From positions 10,922,001 to 10,986,000 of the forward strand of contig NC_051106.1 in the NCBI RefSeq assembly GCF_901709675.1: a DNA stretch of 64,000 nucleotides, written 5' to 3'. This document shows positions 11,302 through 35,156 of the stretch, piece by piece. Position 1 is the first letter of the stretch; each line of letters starts with the position of its first letter. This DNA comes from Syngnathus acus. Lineage: Eukaryota > Chordata > Actinopteri > Syngnathiformes > Syngnathidae. The notes under the pieces are model-generated. The model made no database searches. It worked only from the letters and a program-made list of their open reading frames with translations, and was not told the origin of the DNA. Position numbers and translations under genes: made by a program.

Positions 11302-14044
11302 ATGACTGAGCAGGAGCAGCGCACGTTCACGGAAAGACTGGAAGCGGCACTCTCTTGGATGAAGGCTGCCCAGGAGAGGCTGAGGGCAAACGATAACACC
11401 CAAGGGCCCCGCAATGCTCTTGAAGCCAGACTCAGAGAGACCGAGGTGAGACCCCCCTCGACTTTGCGTATCATTTCAAATCATAGACTTGTCATTTTTT
11501 TCTTTACTCTCCGTGCCGAGGTAGCGCATCTCCATCTGGGAAGTGCAAAGCGTGTCACACTTTGCCGCACGTTGTTGACTTGTGCAGAGATGTTACTTTC
11601 CGGGACCTGTACGTGTTTGCCGCCCGTCCTAAAAAGTCAATATTTCCAATTTGAAGAAAATTCACCAATCAGAGCACGATGGTCGTGTGAAGATGGAGAT
11701 GGCGCTGGTCGCAGCGGAGCATCTTCTGGAGACGGGGGAGGAAGGCGTGAAGAGCCACATCCACGCTAAGCTCAAAGAATTAAAAAGTTGTTGGGAGGAA
11801 ACGTGCACCTACATCATTCACTGCCACAGGTTGGCAATTCTTGCATGCATTTTTATCACCATTTTCTTGGTCAATTCCTTTACCCGAGTCGAAGTCTTTC
11901 TGCGTGATTATCTGCTCCATTTATTTACCGTCCATTTTGCCCTTTGACAAAAGGGCTTCACAGTTGACAATTCTGCTCAACATTCTCTGCAAAAGCCCAG
12001 CCCCGCGGGGTTCAATGTATATCAAAGCTTCATAGTGTCCTCAATGCATTGTCTTAACTTGTTGAACCTTGTGGCTATTTTTTCACTCGATTCCCAGTCG
12101 GATCGAGTGGGTGTGGCTCCATTGGAGCGAGTATTTGAAGGCCCTCCGGGAGTTTGAGTCGTGGCTAGCCAAGCAGCAGTGCCACTTGGATGTCGGCGTG
12201 CCCTTGCAAGTGGGATTGAAGGAAAAGCTGTGGCAAGCGGACCAACAGAGAGTGGCGCTGAGCGACGTCCACGGCCAGGCAGCTCTGATCAAGAGGCTGC
12301 TGGACGAAGCCGCCGTGCTGCACGACAGAACCCGAGACCCCAGCGTGGACTCCCGAGCTCGGGAGGGACTGCAGCAGGCGTACGACGACCTCAAGGACAA
12401 GGTGGAGGTAAAATGTCCGATTTGAGTACCTGTGCCGTGACGCATTTCCCTTGATCACATGAAGGCCAAAGTGTGACTGGCACTATTCTAGGATCGCCTA
12501 GCGCTGCTTCAGGGGATGGCCGAGGAGCACCGGACTTACCGAGGCAGTGTTGAGCGCTTTCAGTCATGGCTGCTGTCCAAGACCAAGGAGCTGACAGATC
12601 TTATGGAGAAAGAGGACACGTCAGAGAACAAGATCCAAGCTTTAAAAGTCAGTCTGCAATTGTACTATATGCTGTCAAATGTACGATGAAAACAAATGCT
12701 CAACAGCTTGTGTACTACGATGAACAAAGTGGGCTGCACAAGCTCACACTTAAGAGGTGGTGGCGGCGGTGGTGGAGGTGTTGGTGGAGGTGACGATAGT
12801 GGCGGCGGCGGTGATGGCGGCGGTGATGGTAGCGGCGGCTGCTCACTCAATCCTCACGCCTCCTAAAATCGGCAACTCAAATCGCGTCGCCCGAGCGTAA
12901 TCATATTTGACTGATTTTCTCCATTTGTACCTTTGCCTTTTTTAGGCCCTGGACGACATGGTAGCCAGTGAGGAAAAAACTCTGCAGCATATAGAGGCTG
13001 CGGCTGAAGGCGTCAGAGTCCAGACGTGCCCCGCTGGAGCGGAGCTGGTTGTAGACGAGGCTGAAGAGCTCAGGCTTGGTTGGCAGAGACTGAGACAAGG
13101 CCTGTGTGAGGTTGAGGAGGGTCTGCGCTCCACATTGGATACGCACGGCGACTACACGGCAAGATGCAGGCGACTGCAAGACGACGTGGGAAGCCTCCGG
13201 ACACGACTCCGGGAGCTCGAGCGGGAACTGGAGGACCCTCGTGGGGCTGAGTTTAGCGAAGCGCAGATGATGGACCAGTGGAGAAGATACACGGTGAGTT
13301 TGTCAAAAATGATACCATGGGAAAGCTGAGGTGGTCCCGCAATCCTAATGACTTGCCATGTCTGCGTATCTGGGCTTTTTTGTGGTTTCTTCATCTCAGC
13401 CTCCGGAGGCAGGCAGGCAGGCATTGTCATGCGTATTGTTTCCTGGCGTCAGCCCAAAATCAAACTGACACCTGAAAATGCCTTTCGTTTCCGTCCCCCC
13501 AAAAATGAAAGCTCTTTTCTGATGAACTCCACTTCATTTTAGGACGTGAGAGAGGCTCTGGCGGCGGAGGAGTCCCAAGTGGAACGTCTAAAGTCGCAGC
13601 TCAAGGAGCTGTTCGGGTTCTCGGAGGACTCCCGTCACATTTCCGACGATGTCCTCGCTGTGGTCAGAGAACATCAGAGGTGGCCGATAACTTGCCTTTC
13701 CCGCTTCCTTGCAGCTTTCCTCCTAACGTGTATGTATCTGTATGTTGGAACTACAGCGTGAAATGCAAAGCGGCCAAATTGTGCTCTGAGTCAGAGTGCA
13801 GCTTGAGAAAGACGCTGGAGGACACCCTGCTTTTCTTTGCGCGCTGGAGAGATATGGTCTCTCAGGTTTTGGAGGCATCTGCTGAGGTCACAGACTTGTC
13901 ACACATTCTTCAACTGCTCCAGAATATTGAGGTAAAGCACGCATTCTTTTTATGTCGCAATTTTCATTGTGCTTCAGTCTTTGGATACGTTTTATTGTTA
14001 TTATTGTGACTAGAAAGGTCATATGTCGTATGTGTGCAATGTGC

Positions 14045-14142
<98 letters not shown>

Positions 14143-16339
14143 CGTCCTGTCATCTCCACTCAGCGGCTGGTGAAGGACAGTATCCAGCTGCAGGAGCGTT
14201 TGAATCAGCTCCAAACGAGGGGGGACCGGCTCCAATCTCTGTTTGATCCCAAACGTTCCGATGCTCTGCGCAGTGAGCTGAGTTCTGCGACGAGGAACAG
14301 AGAACTACTGCACGATCAGCTTATACAGAGAAAGGGAAGACTGGAGGTGAGAGAGAAAAAAAAACCAAGTTCTTCTCAAACCTGGATCCAGCGTCACTTC
14401 TATTGGCTATCTCCACATTTGATGGGGACGAGAAAAAGTGTTGCCTGGCAAACATCTTGGCAAGCTTAAATGATGAGAAAAGCGCCATCGGCACGCACGC
14501 ACGCAAGGCCAAAGAAAGCTTGGTCCACTCAGAGCAGGCTGTAACATTTCATCCAAGTCCTTTGACTTTGTCAGGCTTTCATCTCAAGCACAAAGGACTT
14601 TGAAGAGGCCTCCGTTGTGATTGGCTCCAAGTTGAGCAGTCTCAGAGATGCAATGATGGCAACCGTTGGGCTCCAGCCTGACATCCTGGCAAAGAAAAGT
14701 CAGTCCCAGCAGTTCAGGGTGAGTGAAATGACGTCGTTGATGTATCAACAAAGCTCTCCAGATAGTGACTGCGCCTTTTTCCTCAGGTGATCCAAAAGGA
14801 GCTAGAAGACTGCGAAGCCCACATCACAGCTCTGGAAACGCTCGTATCGTCCTGTCCGAGCAAACACTCTCGCTTTGAAAAGCTCTATCGCGACTGGAAA
14901 TACCTGAACGAGACAATTGAGGTAAGAGCTCCCACATTGATGAGCCGAAGGGAATTTCCAAAATCCAGCGGCTGTCACTCTTTTGTTCACTTTGGGTGAC
15001 CGGGATCTAGCTGGTAACCTCCCATACGTATATGCATACATGCACATTTTGAGTTTTGGTTGTTTGCAGGCGAATCTGCACAAGTGTGAGGAGAATATCG
15101 GCCATCATGCAAATTTCCACGAGCGTTTCCTAAACCTGGAGAAATGGTTGACTATCGCCAAGCAGAAGCTGGAGTCCTTCAAGAGCCCTACGGGAGAGTG
15201 GAGCATAGAAAAGCGCCAGCATGAGGCCCAGGTCTGAGTCTTAACAAAAGGCCAATCAATCCCTCAATCCGATTGTGGCCCCACTCTTGCAAATTTGCTA
15301 CCATTATGATCTTTTTTGTGTTGTACAGCATAAACGTCTTTTGTTTCAGCTGCAGCTGTTGTGAAATGCGCAATCTAAATACACTTGCGTTATGGTATTG
15401 GAGATTTCCTGCGTCATCGTGGTCTGAGTTTCATTTTCCTTCATCTGCCATTGACCGTCCCCAGAAAACACTTGGAGAGTTTCCGGAGAAGGAGATCCAG
15501 CTTCACCAGTTGGAGATGCAGGCTCAGACGCTTTTAAAAAGGACCTCGGAGGAAGGAAGAGTCCACATTGAGGGAGATATGACACGCCTTCAAGGTTTAT
15601 GGTTGGCCTTGTATACCACCAGTCTCAATATTCACAGGTAAAAGCAGACGCAAATACAAGGAGATTCAGGAATGCACAACCAGAGGTTGCTTGGTGCTCC
15701 CATTCTGGAAAAGCCCAAAATGATTGACCTACTTTCTCGTCAAGGAACAGCTGCAACTTGGGGGGGGTCAAATGCCTCCTGACACTTTTGTCTTTGTCAA
15801 TTTCCATCTCCCCCCCCCTTCTAGGCTGGTGAATGGTTCCATAAATAAGGTGGACAGCGGATGCTTTGGTCAAACTGAAGACTTAGCCGTACTGCCTGGA
15901 CTACAGCAGGATAATCCTCTCAAAGTATCAGGAAAAGGGATGGGCAGCCACACTTTCTGTGCTGGAGATGGAGAGGATTTGTCCATGTTGAGTCAAGCAG
16001 GTCATCATCATCAGCAGCAGCATCATCATCATCATCATCAGCATCAGCAGCCTCTTGCTGAAGACTCTACAGTGGATACAAATGTTAACAGTGACGCAGC
16101 AAGCAGAGGAGCACTTTGGCCTGCTAGTGATGAGGAAAGCCCAGAAGAAAAGGCTCCGACCATGGAGAGCCTGGGCCAAGGTGAAGGAGCTTTCAGGCTT
16201 TTCACACAGCCTCCAACCAAGCAGCAAGCCAGCACAATGGTATTTGCAATCCAACAGTACAAATTGCAAATTCTTGCATTTTTCGATCACCAGTATACAA
16301 TGGAATAGTTTTTCCTCTCTTTTTTTTATTTATTTTTTT

Positions 16340-16371
<32 letters not shown>

Positions 16372-17596
16372 CGTGCGCGTGCGTGTGTGTGTGCGCGCAG
16401 ATGGATGAAGTGGAATTTGAGTACAAAAGGACAGAGTTTGAGGCTTGGCTCTGCAAAGAGAATGAGCTGCTTTCAGGGATCCTTAACAGCAAGGGAGCGA
16501 CACTAAAGGGCAACCAACTCAAGATACAACAGGAAACATTAAACGTAAGTTACCAGTGTCCGCATATCAACATTTGCTACTTCGTTAGGGGCTCAAGTGT
16601 GCTCAAACAAACTCTGAGATCTTGAGTTGAAACTTTCCTTTGGTTTGAAATATTATTTGGAAAGCCCAAAAAATCAACAACAATAACTTGGCTGCTGTGT
16701 TATTCCTTTTTTTTGTATGCAGGCCCTGAGGTCAAGGGTAACCTGGGGTCAGGAGCACTTCCAACTTTTACTTCAAGGAAGTGCAATGAGTAAGAGTGGA
16801 TCAGGTTCAGCAGCAGACGCAAGTCTAGAAGAACTTCGTTACCGCTGGATGCTCTACAAGTCCAAGCTAAAGGCTGTTGTTGTCCCCCAGGCTAGGCTGG
16901 GCTCCAAGGTGACTTGACTTGCCCTCGAGTCGAGTTTTCCATCCGTTAATTAATGATGTGCTGGGTGCAGATCTTGCCACATTAACATTGAAATGTTCCC
17001 CCTTTGCAGAAAATCACCCACAAATTGGGGAAACCTGCCACTGGAGCAACGCTATATAAGGTACCATAAAACCAAGTGTACATATGGTACCACTGCACGC
17101 GCACCAATTCAAAACTAAGCAAGCAATGATTTTTTGATTTTTCTCATCCTATGTGGGCTCTCTCATAGTTTAAATCTTGACGTGCGCCCCAGGCTTAGCC
17201 CCGGGCTTAGCCCCGGGGCTTAGCCCCGGGGCTTAGCCCCGGGCTTAGCCCCGGGCTTAGCCCCGGGCTTAAGCTAACTCTGGACCTGGGTTGTTGTATT
17301 TCGTGCTATATCATGTGGAGAGACGTGTGTTGGTAAAAGTCCTTGAGATTTCCTTCTTGAAGACAGACACGTAACTGTCCAATTCTGCCTGTTCCTCCCT
17401 ATTGCTGTTTCAGAAACCTGGCTTGCTGCAGCGGGTGTGTCGACTGGCTCTTCCTCTCTGGCTCCTCTTCCTGGCTTTACTGCTGCTGGCCTTTCTCCTG
17501 CCCCTTGTGGACAAAGGCGAAAGCTGCTCCATCTCCAACAACTTTGCAAGATCTTTCAGTGTTATGCTGCGCTACTCTGGACCACCGCCTACATAG
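11302..17596 (+). CDS. syne3: Nesprin-3, spectrin-repeat KASH protein of the outer nuclear membrane, complete
   Basis: Nesprin-3 is anchored in the outer nuclear membrane, binds SUN proteins in the perinuclear space and links the nucleus to intermediate filaments through plectin. Coding exons: 11302-11445, 11657-11829, 12098-12407, 12492-12647, 12946-13293, 13543-13679, 13757-13931, 14164-14346, 14575-14718, 14787-14921, 15070-15231, 15465-15637, 15825-16239, 16401-16544, 16723-16908, 17010-17060, 17414-17596; the sum is 3219 nt (1072 aa, against 975 in human). The body is spectrin-like helical repeats; RIEWVWLHWSEYL near residue 105 matches human closely. Exon 13 adds a His/Gln-rich run (about 806-823). 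The last exon (from residue 1013) is the KASH domain: one membrane helix, a cysteine 23 residues from the end (the SUN disulphide position in KASH proteins) and terminal PPPT. The start is the first ATG and aligns with human MTQ-type starts; 5' non-coding exons are unplaced. Confidence 0.95.
14047..14140. repeat. (TTTC)n microsatellite acting as pyrimidine tract of syne3 exon 8
   Basis: About 23 TTTC units end 24 bases before the acceptor used at 14163, so the array extends the polypyrimidine tract. Confidence 0.95.
17191..17270. repeat. GC-rich minisatellite in the last syne3 intron
   Basis: Six to seven copies of a 12-13 bp unit built on GGGGCTTAGCCCC, which is a perfect inverted repeat around TTA, so each unit can form its own hairpin. 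Confidence 0.9.
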
Positions 17597-17750
17597 ACGC
17601 AACCCATCGCACTTTCACATTCTTGTCTCACAGCTCCAGTTCCAAGAGATCCAAAACCATATTTTAATGAACATTTGAAAAGCATATTATGTTCACTATT
17701 TACACACATATCAGCCAAATGCCTTATACAGTTGCTACTTGTTAGCCAAC

Positions 17751-17756
17751 AATAAA
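17751..17756 (+). terminator. syne3 polyadenylation signal AATAAA
   Basis: Canonical hexamer 154 bases after the syne3 stop codon, followed by AT-rich sequence with a second near-match at about 17776. Confidence 0.6.
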
Positions 17757-18310
17757 GTTGCTAATGTTAACCATATAAAATAAAATACTGTTCAATCCTC
17801 ATTTTAATCTCATTCTTATTTTGTCTGTGGGTTTTTTTCTTGCACAAAGCATGACCTTGAAAAAGAATTAAGAACCGATATTAAAATCTCGAAAACATAT
17901 ATTTTGCTCTATGAACTTGGATTGTGCACGTATTAGTTGTTCAAATGTGTGCTCAGACTGGATGTGATATTTTAGAATGAAGACTACAGCACTACAGTTG
18001 CACCCCGGCCGGATCTCTATGCTATTTTGTTCAAGAAGGAGCATCGAGAAGCGGAGCCGGCACGGTCCCTAGCAATTGGTCTCATTTGGACTAAAACAGG
18101 ACATAAAAGCACAAAAATAGTCCATGTGAACAACAGGATGGCTGTTGTTTACAAATACAGTGTGACGTGTGGAAGTCCACAGGCACCCACCCACCCGTAC
18201 CGACCGAGCTGGTTGGTGTGTTATGTTCACTGAAAAGGCCCCGTATTAAAGTTGGCTCTTAAAAAGATCCATCCATCGTCCAGCCTCTTAAATATCATAC
18301 ACAGCAGCTC

Positions 18311-18540
18311 AAAGTCAAAAGTCAAAGTCTGCTTTATTGTCAATTTCTTCACATGCCAAGACACACAAAGAAATCGAAATGACGTTCCCACTATCCCACG
18401 GTGACAAGACATAGTACACAATATACATACAAGTAAACAACACACAAAAAACAAAGAACAAGAAGGCACAAACAATGAATAAGTAAGAGTGATGAATAAA
18501 TAATAAATAAACAGACAACAAAATAAATAAGCTCTCTTTT
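18311..18540 (-). mobile_element. LINE 3' tail, longest of three copies
   Basis: On the minus strand the sequence ends with a polyadenylation-like AATAAA and TTTGAC repeats. It matches the plus-strand copy in gsc intron 2 (51050-51235) over almost its whole length, including the segment GACAAGACATAGTACACA and its complement. Confidence 0.7.
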
Positions 18541-18635
18541 CACACCGTTATTGCGTGGACTCAACTCTTCAGCGTGAACCCGTGCATTATTTAGAAATGT
18601 AAACACCACCGAGTTGAAATGTCCAACACGTAGTT

Positions 18636-18825
18636 TTCTTGTTGACCGCTAGAGGGCGTGGGTGTATTGTAATTCAATTGTGAAGTGGTTTTCCTTGCCA
18701 AGCAATGAAGTGTCCATTTTCAGAAAGTGTTTGTTGTTGACCGCTAGAGGGCGTGAGTGTGTCGCAAGTCAATTGTGAAGTGGCTTTCCTTGCCAAGCAA
18801 TGAAAAGTGTCCACTTTCAGAGACC
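18636..18825. repeat. Two-copy tandem repeat of about 95 bp, each with a CTCF-like motif
   Basis: The motif CCGCTAGAGGGCG occurs at 18646-18658 and 18741-18753 inside two nearly identical units. It fits the CTCF core consensus; no binding data are available. Confidence 0.75.
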
Positions 18826-18870
18826 ACATACATGCTAACCCGGGGGACGTCATGCATAGCGAAACCAAAG

Positions 18871-18960
18871 TGAATGAATGAATGAATGAATCTTTATTTC
18901 GAACACGATTTAAAGAATAAAAACAATAAAAAACAAACAATATATATCACTGTTCAAGTG
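18871..18960 (-). mobile_element. Short LINE-type tail with (GAAT)n
   Basis: The GAATGAATGAAT array adjoins CTTTATTTCGAACACG, which on the minus strand reads as an AATAAAG tail followed by ATTC repeats. Confidence 0.5.
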
Positions 18961-19320
18961 AGGTCATAGTTGCGCATCAATCTCCTGTTGCATTGTGGTC
19001 CAAAGCTTTTTAAACGCGACACGAACCTTTCTTATTCCCTTAATAATAATAATTGCCAGTTTTTGCCACACTGTTCTGTGCACCATTGTACCTTTACAGT
19101 AAATTAAAGAACAAACACGTGATATTGTCACGTATAAAGGGATCACTGTAGCTAGTGTTATCCTAGTTACTTTTTAAACAAGTAATTAGTAAAGTGATTA
19201 GATTCACTTTTTAAAGCAGGTTGTCAATAAAGCAACTACTTCAAGATCATTTTGGCACTGCTTGCTACGTTTCCAAGCAGCAGAAGGCGCCTTCGTCGAT
19301 CGCGCCACTTTCCCACATTC

Positions 19321-19330
19321 AAGATGGCGG
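19321..19330 (+). promoter_or_regulatory. YY1-type initiator motif, probable dicer1 promoter
   Basis: AAGATGGCGG is the YY1 motif found at the start of many housekeeping genes. It lies 1.36 kb upstream of the dicer1 ATG. A donor-like AGGTCAGT near 19420 and an acceptor at 20601-20614 (pyrimidines then TTAG) would join a non-coding first exon to the ATG exon. Confidence 0.45.
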
Positions 19331-20127
19331 TGCCGTACACGTACATATCTCAGTTGAAGGCATTAGCTGTTAGTTTCCGTCTACGGTCCACCATCCGCCA
19401 TCACCACGCCAAAACAAGGAGGTCAGTAGCTAGCGTGTGTCCGTGGTTCAATGGCAGCGCGAACAATTTACGGATATTCTTGGTGGTTTTAGTTGACTGT
19501 GGTTATTGTCTCATAGCAGCATGTAACGCAATTTACGTTCATGTTTTGTCCTAGCTAAGGCGCAGATCACAGGAAATGGTCCTAAAGTGGCAAAGTAGAC
19601 ACGTAAATTACTGTGACAGCAGAGTGAATGAAAGACACGGGCTTCAACGCAAATATTGTGGATCAACTGAACACATAAAAGGTCAGGTTGTGCATCCATG
19701 TTTCAATTTAGAGCACCCGACATATGTCTGCCAAGCTAGCAATGAACTTGTTAGCTAGCTAGCTAACTTGCGAGCAAGCAAGCTAATTGGGTGAAGGTGC
19801 GTGGTAGTGGGGAGTAAATCTGTAGGATGTCTGCCTCTGTTTAGATTTAGGAGTACACTGTCCTTTCTTGTATCTTAAATGACACAGGTGCGATGTTTAA
19901 TCGATATATAATCGACGGTCCTGTTTCCACTGGGCTGTTAAGGTTGAAAGAGTGATACGTTTCTGCCTGCCGTGCTAACAAATGGCTCTGTTGCATATCA
20001 TTGCGTTCATCTGGGTCTGATATGACAAATCATTGGCTAATTATATCCCACATGTTCCTCGCGAATAGAAAGTTCGTATTACTGTGTTTGTGAAAGAGAA
20101 AATAGTTTTACCAAAGATCACCTCGGG

Positions 20128-20240
20128 CAGCGGTCCTCACCCTTTTTAGCACCAAGGACCGGATTATTGTCAGACAATATTGTCACGGACCGGCTTTTAA
20201 GTAGAACAATATAAGATGACACGACCGGCCGGCATCATAA
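20128..20240 (+). mobile_element. hAT-like non-autonomous element fragment
   Basis: The segment begins CAGCGGTCCTCACC and contains two copies of GGACCGG around a TTGTCAGACAATATT core. From memory this resembles a short DNA element widespread in fish; no transposase frame and no clear second terminal repeat were seen. Confidence 0.5.
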
Positions 20241-20614
20241 CAATGGGATTGTGGTGGAGAAGACTTGACTGAACATAGTCGTTCAATCCGATCCAGTGCT
20301 ATCTGTCAAAAATCGCATTCCTCTTCCGCTGCTCCACTCGGAAACGTACAGTGACATCGTATGGCAGTGGCACAAATGCAAGTACTCTCCAATCACATCT
20401 TTTCATTCCTCAGGCTTGTTCATGGAAGACCAAAGTATTTACTGGTGGGGCCAAGATTAAGTGTTTCCTAATCCAGATCCAGTTCAGGATTGCTACTTAT
20501 GGTAAGTATAGGTTTGGATGGATTTGGTTGAATAGTTCTTCCCAAATCCAACGCTCAGTTTGCTCTAGCAGCTGCTTTCTTTGACTAACACCGTTTCATA
20601 TTCTCCTTTTTTAG

Positions 20615-20689
20615 AAATTGCTCGGATATGAAATAAAGTGGACGACGGGAGGAGTTGTGCCCACTCACTCTTCTCCAACATTTTGAAGG
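20615..20689 (+). other. dicer1: Probable dicer1 5' UTR part of the first coding exon
   Basis: A pyrimidine-rich acceptor ends at 20614. The 75 bases up to the ATG carry no upstream ATG in good context and are inferred to be untranslated. Confidence 0.5.
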
Positions 20690-32119
<11,430 letters not shown>

Positions 32120-35066
32120 GCTCCTCCTCATGGCGAAAAAGCAGCATTTGCCACGCCACGCTAGCTAGGTATGCCTTCCTCCTGTATGTTACACCAAGTG
32201 AGAAACAGTCTGGGGACGGGACGAGACGGAAGACGTTTGCATCGGATCGTTTTCATTCTTGTTGCGCACACACAATCTTTCTTTTTCTCTTTGCTTTGGC
32301 GACTGCTTGATTCACATGAATCAAAGTGTTCAACTGGTCAGGTTGCAATGTCTATCGCTCCTTTTAACCTCATCCAAAATGAAAGTGAGGCAGGCATACG
32401 TTGTCTTTTCCATCAATGTATGTAGCGAGGCCAACGCGCTTAACCCCTCAGCCTGTGCACTAATGCCAGTAAGTTTGAAAGTGTTATGAAAAAAACAAAC
32501 AAATGCGAGCAGCAGACGTAGCAACCGGATTCCACTGGAGAGAAATGCAATGAATAATGATGGTATTATGAAAACGCCGTGGTCACATTGACAGAGAGCA
32601 AAATGACATAGCTATAACAAAGTATGTATACAAATCTCAAATGATGTTTTGGGACTCAGAGGCTCGCTCACCTATTTTCCAAAATAGATAAATAGGAATG
32701 TGAACATTCCCACTTACTGTAACTTCTTTTAAACTGCAATTGGGTTGCATGTTCTGATCTAAAACTGTATCAAATGGATTTCTTCTGTGAGTCTTTTCAT
32801 TGTTTTGTATATGACCAGAGTGAGATTAAATGTTGTGGCATTACTTTGGTTAGTAGGTTTAAATACATTTTCCCCCATCATTCTATTAATGCTCTAGTGC
32901 TGTCAACAAAGAGAAAATCGTTCATTTGAGATACAGATAGTGTATCAGTTGTACAATTGCATAGATTGCAATTCATTGGATGGAAAACGGGCACATTTAT
33001 TACACCATGCAAGTGTACACATCCTGGAAGCAGCTTTGGGGGTTCACGTTCATTATGGACAAAACCAATATCAGCCCTTTTTCTTGATTTCTCCTCCTAG
33101 ATCTTGCAGATTACAGCTGAAGCTCGATTTTACGCGTCCATTTTTGGGACATTTTCAAGGAGTATTTGATATAAGGCCAAATGACTAGCGCGTAAACCTC
33201 AGCGCGAGTGGTCGTCAGGCTCTTTGTGACTGCTTTATTGCAGTGTTCTAGATAGCTAGGACTGTATATGATCTGCTAAAGTGTGTGTGTGGGGGGGGCG
33301 TTTGCCGAGGCGCCTCCTCCACACTCAACGTCAACAGACTTTGACTTAGGGGAGAGCATTCACGGTGACTGACGGCAAACGGAGCCCTTAGCTGCAAATG
33401 AACGTGACAAAAGGACCCCTTTCGGCTGCCACGCCTTTCTAAAAAAACAAGACTATAATCTATACAAGGCGCTTTCAGGGTTATTCCCAAATTGTGAAAC
33501 CCTAAATGGGCTTAAAATCAAGCTTTAGCTGAATTGTGGTCTGCCCTATTGTTGTTATTGCTCATTTTCACCTCAGTACCTCACTTAATTGCATGCATGT
33601 ACTCTGCTTTTTTTTTTGTTTGTTTGTTTGTTTGGTGCTACTTTGTGTATGAAGCTTGAACTTCTTTTTGCACTGTAACTGTAATACCTCCTAATTTCAT
33701 TCATTTTGTTTGATGAATGCCATTGTGTTTTCATGTCTTTTTTTGTGAGCTGTGGAGGAACGCTCTATTGTTGCATCTTCCCTTTCACAGTTAAGTTTAA
33801 GCGTAGAAAGTTGAGGAGGGACTGAATTCTTTTCTTGAGGGGCTGCTATCCTTTATGTTTGACGTGTTTCCCTGCACACTGGCTGGTGAGCGGATCATTT
33901 GAATCAAGGAGAGAGACATGGAAAACATACAGGATACTGGCACCCTATGCGTTAGGGTGACTATTCGTTGTCCATTACTGACTTTTAGTGGAGGGAGGGC
34001 TAAAATCAGATTGGGAAATGAGGGCTACACCGCCACTCTTTGTTGACTGCGACACGACAGCTCGCAAACTTTGGAGGTGACGCCTCATTCATCGGCAACA
34101 ACTCGTTGGCTTTTAACCAGGTCTCACGAAGACGTTAAGACGATGGATGGTCTCGTAAAGTCGTAGAGCTTTCGGGTTGAATGATCCAATATTCATAAAA
34201 GCGAGTTTCATCCGAGGAATTCCAAAGCAAATATGAAGACGATTGCGTTGTCCCATATCGTGTTTGATGTGCGACGGACGGGAGGCGACGACGACCGTAG
34301 GAATCCAATGCTTATTTGTCGGTGCGCAAGTACTGTTATTGGGAGCCAAAAGAATGCCTCAACTCGTCGTGCAGCACTACCTCAGTAGAAAACATATCAG
34401 TATATTGTGTTGCATGATGACACAAAGAACTATCTGTATTGGAGGACTCGAGCCTAGTGCTACTTAGCTCTAGCTTTACAAACTCCACGCCCGTTCCAAC
34501 GGGCCCGCTCGCCTCAGGCTCAAACAATAATCACTTTGTAGAAAGAGTGATGATGGTACCTTCCCGATTAGGGTGAAGGCTGTCGATCTTTAGTCGGTCG
34601 CTCAAGTGGGAATAAATAATCTGCTAAAGCTCTCATCATTGCAGGCAAGAGGCCAGAGACAATGACTCGATGCCAACTCCTCTATCTGGCAAGATCACAA
34701 GTCCTAGCTATGTTTTCATTCCTGATTGCCTAATGCCAGCTGCCTAAGGTTAGCTCCAATGCTCTGGCTCCAGATATACACATTACTCTGGCTGGCTGGC
34801 TGGCTGGATTTTTAAATTTAACGTTGTGAGGAATGGAGTCGTGACTAAGATGCGAGAGCCAGAAGACCCAGGTGAAGCGGAACCACTCTGTGTATTAACA
34901 GGCACTTATCGAGCCGCTGAGGGGTAATGCTAACTGGTAATCCTAGGAGGCGAGCTACAGGCCGCACTCGCGTTAACAAATGATTCTGCTCTGATGAACA
35001 CGGCCCTCCAGCATTCGCCCGTTTAATCCAAGCCATATTTGCGTACCCGATGAACAACGGCGGACG

Positions 35067-35156
35067 AGCAGCCACGGAAACCCGGAGTGGTGTCCGAGCG
35101 GCCACGGAAGCCCGGAGCGGTGTCCGAGCGGCCACGGGAGCCCAGAGCGGTGTGGC
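35067..35156. repeat. 30-bp tandem repeat, three copies
   Basis: The unit contains GAGCGGCCACGGAAGCCC and repeats three times with few changes. Its 30-bp length makes a repetitive decapeptide frame on the minus strand that I do not regard as a gene. Confidence 0.85.

Larger units (their letters stand above)
17757..20689. other. syne3-dicer1 intergenic region and dicer1 5' end
   Basis: It contains a LINE tail (18311-18540), a two-copy 95-bp repeat with CTCF-like motifs (18636-18825), a second LINE-type tail with GAAT repeats (about 18871-18960), a YY1-type promoter motif (19321-19330) and a hAT-like fragment (20128-20240). No coding exon was recognised before the dicer1 ATG. Confidence 0.65.

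Noticed and set aside
14023-14246. SFFL-repeat frames
   Set aside because: Translation of (TTTC)n; the real syne3 exon starts at 14164.
32171-32524. Open frames just after dicer1
   Set aside because: Probably 3' UTR; no family resemblance.
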